Source: Rotaria sp. Silwood1
Lineage: Eukaryota > Rotifera > Eurotatoria > Philodinida > Philodinidae
DNA: 64,000 nt
Assembly (NCBI GenBank): GCA_905250075.1
Contig: CAJNOP010000294.1
Location: forward strand, 35,836 to 99,835
Reading direction: 5' to 3'
The translations under genes were made by a program, and so were the position numbers. Positions within the stretch are counted from its first letter, which is position 1; every line of letters begins with the position of its first letter. Of this stretch, positions 35,177 through 46,815 are shown in pieces. Below the pieces are notes generated by a model. The model had not been told where the DNA came from. It was given only the letters and a program-made list of their open reading frames with translations, and made no database searches.

Positions 35177-38100
35177 TTTTATTAATTCAAATTCGTCGAT
35201 GTGATAAAAGAATACAGACAGATAGTCACAAAAAGTCCTTGATATAAGATGTAATCACATCGAAAGAAAGAAATATGCAATTTCACTTGTCTTCAGCAGC
35301 CGTTTGCTTACACATTCTATCTGCACATTTTCACTCCTTGTACAGATACGAACGCAAGACGAAAAACCAATGGTAGCACTAATAAAAATTTCTTTGTGTG
35401 TATTTTTGTTTCGTTGGCTCATTCGTTGTTAATATATGTTTTTGTTAATCTTTCGTATTTGTCGTAATTACATTTTTTGTAGAAATCTAACAATATCATG
35501 AAATCAACGTTATGCTTAATGTTTTTTTCAGAGACATCAAGCATGCAATACCATGATAATCTTTTTTCTTTTCTTACTTTTAAATTTTAAAAACTAGTAT
35601 TCATATCTTTCAGACGTTCTTTTACAGGCATGCGAAAAAAAATGTTTCCTAATATGTTTGACTATAAAATTCAATTATTTTAAAAACTTTCAATGATGAT
35701 CATACGCACAGGACAGAAGTTTTCTCAATATCATTATGATACACATTAACCCTTTCTTGTCTTTCGCTAAATCTGATAGTTCGGAAGGTCAACTCGCTAA
35801 ATAACATCAAACTTATAAGCTCTAATATACACAGGAAAAGTTTGAACCATATACAACAAGCTAGCCTTTCTCTTATGAATTATGATGCGTGCCATAACAT
35901 TATGTATCCATAGAACGTCAAAAATATTATTTTTATAGTAAAGAATAGTTTCAAACTGTTGATTTGACTTACACAATATATAGACTTTAAGTTGATATGA
36001 AAAGCTTTCCTAAATGTCTCATAATTGAAAAGAATCAATTTTTCATAAAATAGTATTTATAAATACCATAAGGCGAGAAAGAGTTAATATTGCTAAGTTA
36101 TAATCGCACTTTATATTCGTATAGATGTCATATTTAATGATTTTATATTTATCGGTTGTTCATTATCAACATATGTCATAAATTATTGAGTGAAAACAGA
36201 TAGTATTGAATCTTTCATTTGAAGAAAGACTTAGACATCTGTGGTCTAGATAGAGAAGATTTAATGGTTATTATTTGATAAGAACAATATAGTAATGATA
36301 CTCTTAATGTGAACACCTCCCTACTTTAAACGATGGACACTTTTTGATCTCTTTTTCCTGCCTAATACCTGTTGTTTTATGCATGATTCGATTATTCAAC
36401 TAATTAAGAAAAGAATGATATCACGATACTAGCTTAATTTGCAGGAAAAAAATTACATTAATTAATGAGTGAAATTCAAACTTACTTAACATTGGTATTA
36501 CTTTAATAGCAGAAAAAAAAGAACATCTTAGCTAAGAACAGATGAATTCAGGCATAAATAATCAGATGTTTAATCAAAAATAGTGTAAAAGCAAATATTT
36601 TGAAAACAGTTTCTTCATTTCATGACAAATCATATCTCCACTTTCCAAAATGATCAAAAATGTTTTCTAAAAAAATAATTGAAAATTTCTTGAAATTTTG
36701 ATTCTTTTTCATCTCTATAATCACAACCTTGTATATATGAAAGCATAAAAAATTTCCTTAATTGTTATTTTAATAAGTTATATGAAACCTCCAATATATA
36801 GGTTGAAATTGAATAGATATAATTAACGAAATTATATTTAATTTATCAAGTAAAATATTCGAAGTTGAAGAGTCATTCTCTTTTGACTAAGAAGTCCTCA
36901 TATCAATGGTACTCCAGAGAATCTCGAATACAAAATGCGGTGCGAAGCACGAAATATCGATATTCCGAAAAAAAACCATATTCAATAAAAAACCAGTAAT
37001 CGATACTACAAACAATGTCAAGTGTTATTTTCTGTCAAGATATGTGCGCTATACCGGGTGTTTCAAAAGTTTTGCAACATTTTTTATTTCGCATATATCT
37101 CGACTTGAGAAAATGATAAAATCTTGGTTTATTTTTTAAAAGATGTGNNNNNNNNNNNNNNNNNNNNNNNNNNNNNNNNNNNNNNNNNNNNNNNNNNNNN
37201 NNNNNNNNNNNNNNNNNNNNNNNNNNNNNNNNNNNNNNNNNNNNNNNAAAAATACAATAAATAATGATACTACTTTATGTATTTAAATATGATGTTTTTA
37301 CTGCTCCGAATCGTTCAGTTCTTAATGTGCCAATCAATGGAACAGTACAGTATTGATTCCAGAAACATCTTATTAAACTTGTTGTTTACTTCGGTATAAT
37401 ATATATTACAATCTAACAAGAAATATGCTAATGCTTTTCTAGGTACTGCCTTGTACGAGATCATCGAATCATTTAAGATATTAACCAGGTATTAAGATGT
37501 TGAATTCTGAATTAAGAAAAAGATAGCAAAATTCTTTCATCTGGAAGGAAGAAGAATAATATTATCGAGATTATTTGAAGATTGATTGATATCTAGAACA
37601 AAAATGAGCAAGAACTTTTTCCTTCTTCCAATATATGAAAGTATATATGTGAAAACATAACAAGCACAACTTAACTGTTATATCAATACATAATTAGTAG
37701 TTATCTATAATAAACATGTTTTCTAGCTGCATTTAGTAAAAAAAAATGATTTCTGTACATTTCAGATAGTTAATATCGTACAACGTACAGTATTTATGGA
37801 GTTCTTCTCGACTCACATATCGAAAGGTTTTTTATAATTCCTGCCATGATGTCTCGATGACGAAAAATTAGAAAATACTCACCTAAACTACGAAAATGAA
37901 ATTTCATGATCGAATGACTAACATGTGTTTTGTGATCTTCAATCACAGGTTCGATGATTTTACAGAAAATTACGACAAAATAGAAATGTTTCAAGGCTTT
38001 ATTTTTTTCAAATTTCAAGATAATTAAAACTATAACAGCAGAAAAAAAGTAGTCGCCACTTTTTGTGCTGATATCTAACTAGGAATAAGCATTAATCGAA

Positions 38101-38799
38101 AGTATTAATTAGATGAATGTTAACATGTGTCAATAATCTTCTCTTAGTAATGAATTTCACAGAAGTTACTTTACAAATTGTTTGTGACTTCGATGAAGTG
38201 ATTGATTGAAACGTAAATTTTCAAATTCATGATGACCGGAAAAAGATGTTAATACAAGTGAAAAGTAAAACTCATTTGAAGAAAAACGATTGGCAATCAA
38301 TTGTATGAACGATTGTTCGTCTTTTAGAGAATATGAAATTTTTACGATGATTAACGTTTGAAACTTCATACCCCATATTGCTTTCAAGTGAAACTCGAAT
38401 ACAATCTAGTTGTTTTTTATCGATCATAATTTAAACAAAATATATACTTCATTCATCGGTCTACTCTATACAAGTGTATCCAAGCATATATATGATTGAC
38501 GACAAATTGAATAAACAATCTGGAGACGTATTCATTGATGTATACCTTTTTTTGTCATGCTCTATCGCAATTACTTGGTAGCATGCAATATTGATGTATA
38601 AAACGTGTAGTATATTATATCGTGGTAGGTGATTGTATCTTTTATTAGACAACGGGGAAAAAAGAAGGATGTGTTTTAATAAAAAAAAAATCGTTCTGTA
38701 TAATTTTTTTAAGTGCTCGGTTTTTTTTAGTTTATTAGATGAACGATAAATTATAGGTGTTGATTGAATAAATACGATTATCAAACTAACACAAAAAAT
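35177..38799. other. Intergenic, includes scaffold gap; no firm gene
   Basis: AT-rich. It holds the N gap at 37148-37247, a transposon-end-like sequence ACCGGGTGTTTCAAAAGTTT just before it (from about 37052), and two adjacent minus-strand open frames (37794-38018 and 38166-38387) with coding-like composition but no recognisable domain and no ATG at their upstream ends. Confidence 0.4.
37148..37247. other. Assembly gap (100 N)
   Basis: Exactly 100 unresolved bases, the conventional size for a gap of unknown length. Sequence before it resembles a Tc1/mariner-type transposon end, so a repeat probably caused the gap. Confidence 0.99.
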
Positions 38800-39939
38800 A
38801 TGTTAATTCGATCTAGATCTTTCAATAAAAAAATTGTATTTTTATTGAGAACATTTATTCTTGCTGGTCTATTATTATTAATAAGTACTTCGTTTTGGCA
38901 ATATCAATATATAATAAACTCAACTAATATCATTATACAAAACCAATCGCCCTTAACAATAAAAACACAATTAGTACATGTTAAAAAGAAAATTATCGTT
39001 CCATTAAAGCTTCCTTCAATACGTTGTATTGTATTTGCACGTTTTCGTACAGGTCGTTTTGGTAATCGAATGTTTACCATGGCTACTGCTTATGCTCTTG
39101 CACGCCTTCACTCTTGCCATTTGTTCTTTTCACCAATAATGTTACAAGAAATAAGATCTATTTTTGTTTTTACTCTTCCACCTATTCTTTTATCTATACC
39201 TATGTTCAAAATGGTATTGAAAAATAGTTCTCATCCAATGAAAAAAATTACTAGAGATATTATTTGTCAATATCTTCCTGAATTGACATATCCAAATGCG
39301 ATAGGAGAAGGATCTATATTCGAAGTCAAAGGTCATTGGCAATCATATTTACATTTTGATAAATATCGTGATGAATTGCGAAATCATCTTTTCGTTGCAA
39401 GACAATCATTACTTGAGAAAGTCTCGAAATTATTCAGTAATATTTATGAGCAAAAGTTTCATTTCAAACCTCAATTCTCATTAGAAAATCATCAATTATT
39501 TAAAAAACAACTAGCCCAATCAAACTGGACAACATGGATTGGAATTCATATACGTCGTGACGACTTTGTTCCTTTGAATTTTTCTTCATCCGATGAATAT
39601 TTATTTGCTGCTATTGATTATTATATGAGACGCTATCCAAATGCTCATTTTATAGTTGCAAGTGATGATAAATCATATTGTAAAAATCTATTTCGTCATA
39701 GGTCGAATATTATTGTTACGCCACAATCATTTTCTATGGGTGATGATTTAATAGCACTTTCACTTTGTGAACATTCAATCATAACAGGTGGAACATTTGG
39801 ATGGTGGACAGGTTATCTAGCTAGTGGTGAAGTGATCCATGATACAATGTATATTTCTGGATGTGAAAAAGATGAACATTACTATCCACCATGGTTTAAA
39901 ACCCATCTAAACCTACGAAAAGATAAAAATATTTTATAA
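38800..39939 (+). CDS. Galactoside alpha-1,2-fucosyltransferase-like (GT11 family)
   Basis: A single-exon, 379-residue type II Golgi protein; ATG 38800 is the first in frame. Residues about 11-33 are the signal anchor (KIVFLLRTFILAGLLLLIS), then a stem. The catalytic domain opens with RTGRFGNRMFTMATAYALAR, the GxxGNxMF-like motif of GT11. It contains the donor-binding HIRRDD at 250-255 and DDLIALSLCEHS followed by TGGTFGWW (329-336), all hallmarks of alpha-1,2-fucosyltransferases. The reaction moves fucose from GDP-fucose to terminal galactose of glycans. Length and motif order are those of the family and no break is seen. GT11 genes are numerous in bdelloids and nematodes. Acceptor specificity cannot be told. 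Confidence 0.88.
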   Translation: MLIRSRSFNKKIVFLLRTFILAGLLLLISTSFWQYQYIINSTNIIIQNQSPLTIKTQLVHVKKKIIVPLKLPSIRCIVFARFRTGRFGNRMFTMATAYALARLHSCHLFFSPIMLQEIRSIFVFTLPPILLSIPMFKMVLKNSSHPMKKITRDIICQYLPELTYPNAIGEGSIFEVKGHWQSYLHFDKYRDELRNHLFVARQSLLEKVSKLFSNIYEQKFHFKPQFSLENHQLFKKQLAQSNWTTWIGIHIRRDDFVPLNFSSSDEYLFAAIDYYMRRYPNAHFIVASDDKSYCKNLFRHRSNIIVTPQSFSMGDDLIALSLCEHSIITGGTFGWWTGYLASGEVIHDTMYISGCEKDEHYYPPWFKTHLNLRKDKNIL

Positions 39940-42900
39940 TGAAAAAGAAAAGAAAAATCTACGCATGATTGACATCACGACTTTTCATGTTTTTGTAATT
40001 ATATATAGGTATACGTACGTATATTGCAAAAATTACATTATAAAAAAAATAGGATAAATGATAGCATTGATAATTATACAATCAGAATAACTTATTAGGA
40101 ATACTTAGCATCGACCATAACTTCTAATATTATTAATTAAAAAAGTACAAAATTACACATATATTCTTATCTGTATTTTTTTTAAATGTTGAAGAATGTT
40201 CTTATGAATATTTTATATGAAGTCGATACTTTTCCCATAATCCGTCTGAATCTTTTTTCGAATTTTCTTCTGCTATAATTTTAACTACTTTGGCAACTGA
40301 ATGAGCAGTTCATGTTCAATTTTTTGAAACAGTCGAACTATCTCCGATATATTTCCTTCTGCCAAGACTTCATCCTATCAGGTTTAGCGAATACGATGGA
40401 TAGAATATTGTATTAATTCCTTATTTTAATACATACTTGATAACATTGGATAAGTATGAAGTCAAAGTGATTGTTGAATATTTTGATATTTTTTGCTTGC
40501 AATATCTCTATTTTAATTTATACTGCGTTCGTATTTGTTGACATTTTGTACTAACGATCTATAGGAAATTCCTTGTTGTGTGACCTGTAACAATATTGTA
40601 TGATCATCATAATTCATTAGGAAATGTAACGAAATTCTTAATGATAAGTTTCAGATGATTTCTATTCATATTTATCATTGAGTTGATAAATTCTCTAACG
40701 TGATGTACGTTTTCTCATGTTTAAAAGCTGGTAAATAGTTTGTTTTATTGTACCAGGATAGAGAGAGAAATTTTATTAGAGACATCTTGTGTTTCCGTAT
40801 GAAACCTAAAGCAGAGTAATTATATCTATGTGATATGCTTTTTTGACACTATCATCGATATACGAGGATATCTATAGGTACTGATGAGTTAGTATGTACT
40901 ATTCAATAAAAAACAGGGTTCTGCATAAAGTAACTATTCAATTCTATCGATCACCGACTAGAAACAACCATAAAAAATCTATGAAAACTATTTTTAGATA
41001 ATATGAATTTTCTGTGAAGTAAATCTTTGGAACTATAAGAATTGTTGCGTATGTCTGCTGAGATTATCAATGTATTGATGCTGCCAAAGAAGAGAAGGAA
41101 ATCATAGGCACACACATCAGCTAAAATGAATCAGGACTGATTTGATAAATAGCTAACTAGTGACGATCACCATATGCATATAGTTTTGCTGATGTTGGCA
41201 AAATTTGTTAGTAAATGTGTCTGCTTTAAATACATGAGTCTTGTGACTATGTAAAAGAGCAGCAAGGTAAATGAGGAGAAGATTTTGTCGGCTAAGAATT
41301 TCAAACAACCTTTCACGTTTTTCGGAATGAATATCGAATGCTGAAATTACTAAAACTATCAATAAAATATCATTAATAATTCAATTAATCCTAAAAATAA
41401 AGAAACAACTACAACCGAAAAGAAAGCTGTGATTGACTTTACCAATAATTATAGTAGATTGTACCATTTCTATTGGAATGCAAAAACGTCTCTTTATGAA
41501 GCATCAGAAGTTGTATAGTGGTGAATGCTTTCTCTTATAGTTACTTGATCAACCAAACTTAGAAAGTATGACATTTACTTCTTTTGTAACAGTCTAAACA
41601 GAGGTGAAACTTTTCATAATGAAACGAGAAACTGTTCACTTGTCTTCAAGTTTATGTTGTTGTCATGGATGTTATAGAGAACAAGATGAATGACCTAGAA
41701 CTAGCTAAGATTTTTTCGAATAAAATATCACAGTATAAATACTCTCTTGCGAAATATCAAGTTTGACATATATCGTAACAGAGTTTCAATTACCAACTTC
41801 GATGCTCTAGATAATTTCAGTTTTTTTCATGATTCTCATTCGCACATAAAAAGTCAATTATTTCTAGTTTCGATCGAAGCATAATCGATTTATAGTTTCT
41901 TCTTTCACAACATGAAGATTTAGAGACTAATTTTAACTTTGTTAGTCGACAAGTTTCGCAAATTCAATGAAAAAGAACGACTTGATCTTGAATGTTTCGA
42001 TAGATTCATGATCAAAGTTGCTGAAAATATTGATTCTTTTTTATTTTGCAATGTAAATTGTCGGAGTCAGTTTTGATCGAGTTCTTTGACATTTCAATGG
42101 ATAAGACAATCTCGACGATTTCGTTGTTGATTATTATTAGAAATAGATTGTCACGAGAAAAATGTTTCTTACTAACAATCGTTTTGATGATATATTTTTC
42201 TTTGGTCAGTGAAAAACTTCCTTGCATAGGCTAGCTTGGATTTTGCTATGATCGAATTTCGACTAATTTGAAGTCCACTATGACATCGATATTGACCATT
42301 TTTGATGATATATATATCTACATGGAAATAGGGTCGAAGTTTTATTTCAATAATTCTATCATTATTGATTTCTCAAGGTATCGTTTCAACAGACGAATAT
42401 TAGTGTATTCTCATCAGAGAAAACATTTTTCTGAATAATTGTTAATCTCACAAGATTGGTCTGATCCACTCAAGTATATCTGCTGATTGAACTTCTCGAC
42501 TTCAAAACAGACAAATTCAACTGAAACTTTCATGAAATCTGATCTGATTGGTATTAATCTATTTCTCTCTCTCTCTCTGATTTGAAGAATCGATTCAAAA
42601 ATAGACAACAAATTTTTCATCTCTTTGAATAAATCTTTATCGATTGACTCAACAATTGTTATTTCTGATCGAGAATCGAATCATTCATTCAAACTAAGAA
42701 AATGATTGACGATCGATAGGATGGCTTAATCCATAAATTTAAAGATGATCTCTTGTTTTTTTAGGTGTTTTTTGATCATTTTCAATTGTAACTGCATGAT
42801 TGATGCCAAATGAGATTTATGAAGAGGTGTAAAGAACTGAATCTTATTCAAACGACGCAGAAATATCAGATGAAAAAACATGAAAGTTAATTTGAATGAG

Positions 42901-44337
42901 TCAACAAAACTCTTTTGATCAATGCAAAATGATCGATCGAAAGACAAAGTCGTCGGTTTTTTCATCACTTGGTCTTTCGCAATTTTTTTCGACTACTTCG
43001 AGAATGTGTACAGCTACCATATTCAGTTAGAATTCTTTTATTTTTCGAGAGAATTACTATTTATCAAAGACAACAGATATGAAGATTCAATCAGTTTGAT
43101 TCAAGAGTTGAAGATGTTGTTATTATTTTATGTCTAAAAAGGAATCCAGTGGAAACACGTTTTGAGACGAAAGAGAATATAGATAATAGTCATCAAACAT
43201 TCTCATTCTCTCATCATGAACCTATGTGAAAAAATCGTGACTAAAGCTTTTTTTAGAATTGTTTTTGTTCTCCAACAAAAGTGATGCTTGCGCAAACAAC
43301 ATGAAAGTTTACGATGACTACTAAAAAATATATTTATAATTGAATATTTAGTTCTTAACTTTTTGTCTCTTTCTTTCTTTCTTCATGTTTACCACTAATA
43401 ACAAAGTAGAAAGATTCACTGATGTTAGTAATTATACCAGCACATTATACTACTCAAAACAAATATTCATTGTCCATACATATATACACTTGATTCAAAG
43501 GAGAGAAGACTTGTTCAATGAAATATCTCAATGATTATAGCATTGAAACATAACGACCATAATTGAGTATGCAATAGGTTGTGATGAAGAAATACGTTGT
43601 TCACATAGATATCGATCTTATAATCGTTTTCTCATTCTTTAGTTGAAAAAACCTTACCGTCAAGAGTCGAAAAATGCATTACTCTTCGAAGAAACACCAT
43701 GTGCTTTTCCTGCTAACAAAAACAATTATTCTACTCTTCCTTAAAATCATACATCGATTTTCAATAAAGAAAAGTACAAAGAAACTATGATATTTTATTT
43801 TATTTTATTTTTTGTTCGTATGCAACATTCAATGAAAGACGAACCACATGCTGTATCTTCATCAGAGCAGAGGAAGACAGTCAAAAATATTCACTTGAAT
43901 TTTTCGAAATAAAGACATCAACTACTTATTTCTACATCTTGATCAGAGTTTGAAAAAATATTCAAAAATGAAAACGAAAGTTGTTTTTTTTTTCTGTATC
44001 CAATCTTGATAGATAAATATCTTTTTTTGCATGGGAAAAAAATCAGATTTCATTGATGCATAACTGTGATGTCAGTTCCCTTTTGCTGTCTCCGTCATAT
44101 GATTCATTCTTATGTTATTAAATGCAATGATTTCGGATGAATAACTTCAACAAATTACCATATACATTACTTTTGACTCATGAATTTGTATTTGACTTGT
44201 GTAGAATGCAAAAGTTCTTTCATTCGTATATAAGGTGGTGGCGTTGTAATAACTTTTTATATTGGCAACACTCTCTATCTATACAGGTTACTTTCTACAT
44301 TAACATTACTTAACTTATATTGATAAAACATTTCATA
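39940..44337. other. Intergenic with a decayed coding-like stretch
   Basis: 40.0-41.6 kb shows nothing clear. 41.6-43.1 kb reads like degraded coding sequence in several frames (see the pseudogene entry). A (TTTTA)n microsatellite lies at about 43794-43811. An acceptor-like TATACAG at 44280-44286 may splice a 5' UTR exon to the ZZ gene. Confidence 0.4.
41640..43140 (+). pseudogene. Decayed coding-like region, family unknown
   Basis: On the plus strand, short frames with ordinary protein composition follow each other in different phases and are broken by stops. Examples are DKFRKFNEKERLDLECFDRF near 41946-42005, DISMDKTISTIS near 42090, and DNRYEDSISLIQELKMLLLF near 43070-43130. Alternative frames of the same stretches also look coding (for example LLSQHEDLETNFNFVSRQ near 41900). 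This is what a gene decaying through indels looks like, but no family was recognised and chance in a low-complexity background is possible. Confidence 0.25.
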
Positions 44338-44646
44338 ATGTCAATAGCACCATGGTATTGTGATAGTTGTGGTCGAATGAATGGTTCAGTTCGATATCAA
44401 TGTGAACAATGTCGAGGATTCAATACTTATGATTTGTGTGATCAATGCATTGTACGCGCACAAGCGCTTCATCCAAATCACTCATTTAAATTGATACCAC
44501 AAGCTTTAACTGGTATACCTGTCATCAATACAATGTTACCATACTACTACTCATGGGAAACGATTAGTTATCCACAAGCAGTGTGGTCACCATATGTTCC
44601 ATTAATGAAACCGACAATGAGAGTATCCTACGAATATTCAACTTAA
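44338..44646 (+). CDS. ZZ-type zinc-finger protein
   Basis: A 102-residue single-exon protein; ATG 44338 is the first in frame and a TATACAG acceptor-like site lies 52 bases upstream. Residues 6-50 are a ZZ finger: WYCDSCG, YQCEQCRGFNTYDLCDQC, then the two histidines of HPNHSFKLI, giving the C-x2-C, C-x2-C, C-x2-C, H-x2-H zinc set of the family. ZZ fingers bind N-termini, histone tails or SUMO and act as adaptors in ubiquitin, autophagy and chromatin proteins. The remaining 50 residues are Pro/Tyr/Trp-rich without a known domain. AATAAA at 44693-44698 supports the 3' end. Bdelloids carry many small ZZ proteins of this sort; the partner is unknown. Confidence 0.82.
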   Translation: MSIAPWYCDSCGRMNGSVRYQCEQCRGFNTYDLCDQCIVRAQALHPNHSFKLIPQALTGIPVINTMLPYYYSWETISYPQAVWSPYVPLMKPTMRVSYEYST

Positions 44647-46293
44647 CAAAATTTAAGATTCTTTTCTAATATGAATTCATCTTAATTTTTTCAATAAATA
44701 TGAATGTAAAACCTCGATGAAAATCAATCCATTTGAAAAGCACTATTGACAGATAAAAGATATTGTTGTCATTACATATAAACGTTACACAATAAACTAT
44801 TTGAAAAAATAAGCACATAAATATTTGCCATTTTAAAATCTTGTATTTATAGAGACAGAATAAGAATAAAACTATTTGCAATAAAAATATAACTATCAAA
44901 ACAGTAGTCGAATTTCATTTCACAAAACCAATTCAAATTGATAGGTAAAGCAACTCAAAAGAAATTCATGTCTCGAACAAAAATTGACATGTTTATCTCG
45001 TACTTGACCTTTCACGGTATCGAAAGTCGATGATCATGTGAACAACTTGCGCCTAAATATGAATCAGTCTGTTCAAAAAACGAATGTCATCAATTCGAGA
45101 GCCTTCGATCACAACATTCATCTAGATGCTTTAATAGTTCTTAATAATAAATGCACACAGATATTAATTGTAGTTCATCATTATTGAAACAAAAATCAAA
45201 ACAATAGCTCTATCAAAATAGACTCATACTACAATATGCATAAAAATTAATGTAGAGTCAATTATGATAGTACAAAATGTTATCAAACAATATTTATTTG
45301 GTAATATAAATGTGATATATCATACATGATAATGTTGTTTAGGTTTTTTATTCTTAATTACTCCATCAAGACAACATTATACAAAAAAACTCACTTAAAC
45401 AGCAAAAGAAAAAGGAAGTAACTACCTGATAGACATTTTCGTTCTGTTTTTCTCCTACAGAGTCATCTGAAGAAAGAAAAAACATGACGATGGTGTGTGT
45501 GATGTAATTTACTTTCTTTGGTCACCCTCTATGGGAGATATTTCATAATTTTATTCCATGAAATAGTGATGTTAATATTTACGTTGGTGTATCTTTTTGA
45601 TCACCATTATCTTGTGTCAGTAATATTTTTTCAAAATTTAGTGGTTGTTACGATTCAAAAACGAACTGCGTTCATCGATTAGGTGATCTCATAATAAATA
45701 GAGCGACTTATGGAAACTTGTAATTTCATTCTCGCTCTCTGTAGTATCAACATTCATATTTAGATAGGTTTCAAAACGGATGGCGATAATGACCAGCAAA
45801 TAAAATGTGCATGTTCTACATGATCATCATTGAAGATAGCAGTGAACAACCATTTTCCTTTGAAATTACACTTTTGACTCCTATATCTGGCAATATTCTT
45901 TTATTGTTGAGTACTTTTGACGACAACTCATGCATATATAGTCCAGTTTTCTGATATAGACAAACGTAAGATATTTCATTGAATCGAATTCAGGTTGCAT
46001 TTCTTGAGAAAATAGTAAAAATGAAGAAAACTAAAGATATCATTCTTCGTCCATTATCAATCTAGCTACACATGTATGTTGAGGTTTTGCTACTGAAAGA
46101 CGTTTCCGTGTGAAACTATCATGGTGATAGTGAGTCTTCGGCTTGATATTTGCCATTCGACTCAAAAACCTACAATAAAAATGAAGCCAACTAAATGTTT
46201 ATCTTTTGTTTACATAAAAACTGTCAATACTTATAAAAAAGAACATTCGGTATATGAAGTAACTGTCATTTCTTTTTCTAACTAAATCTTATC
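44647..46293. other. Intergenic, convergent 3' ends
   Basis: Contains the AATAAA at 44693-44698 of the ZZ gene. The rest is AT-rich without a gene signal on either strand. Confidence 0.45.
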
Positions 46294-46815
46294 TCAAATG
46301 TTCGATAAACGTTTAGCTTCATCAAAATACACATGAGCTTCTTGATCACGGTTGGATGCAACCAATTTTTTTCCTTCTTCCCAAAACAACTGAGATAAAT
46401 CATTTTTTAGTTGAGCATACAATATATTTTCCACATTAAATACGCCTTTAAGTTTTGGTTCTTCGCCTAGTGCTTCTTTTGTTTTTTCAATATTGATGGT
46501 AAAAACGTAGACACTATGTATATTTTCCCTAGGTGATACAAGTGCAAGTAGTTGGCGAGCAAATCTACCAGACATAATTGAAATCAGCTTCATATTGGGA
46601 TTATTTTCAATATAATCATTGAACTTATCACAGGAATCGAAAAATTGCCATTTTGAAATGAGTCGCGAGATATTTTGACAATAAGATTTTATTTGTTGAT
46701 GTTGACCATCTTCACAAATGTGACTATCAAGCCAACAGACTTCAAGAGTCTCTTGTAATGATGACGGTGTGCAAATATTTGTTGTGCAAGTAGATGCTTC
46801 TGTTGATGTGGCCAT
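46294..46815 (-). CDS. Stand-alone copy of the N-terminal domain seen in bdelloid ART proteins
   Basis: A 173-residue protein from ATG 46815 (MATSTEAS). The frame stays open farther upstream (to an ATG at 46893), but a CTTGCAG acceptor immediately before GAAAGCATGG argues for the downstream ATG with an untranslated 5' exon. Residues about 24-150 read LEVCWLDSHICEDGQ, then SCDKFNDYIENNPNMKLISI, MSGRFARQLLALVS and HSVYVFTINIEKTKEAL, a receiver-like alpha/beta fold that I associate with the N-terminus of bdelloid TPR/ART proteins. Here it stops after a final helix (VASNRDQEAHVYFDEAKRLS) that looks like half a TPR, with no ART domain following. It may be a truncated relative or a regulatory partner; recognition is from memory and moderate. 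Confidence 0.6.
   Translation of the reverse strand: MATSTEASTCTTNICTPSSLQETLEVCWLDSHICEDGQHQQIKSYCQNISRLISKWQFFDSCDKFNDYIENNPNMKLISIMSGRFARQLLALVSPRENIHSVYVFTINIEKTKEALGEEPKLKGVFNVENILYAQLKNDLSQLFWEEGKKLVASNRDQEAHVYFDEAKRLSNI

Noticed and set aside
37794..38387. Two minus-strand frames with coding-like composition
   Set aside because: No ATG at the right place, no phase-matched intron found between them, no recognisable family.
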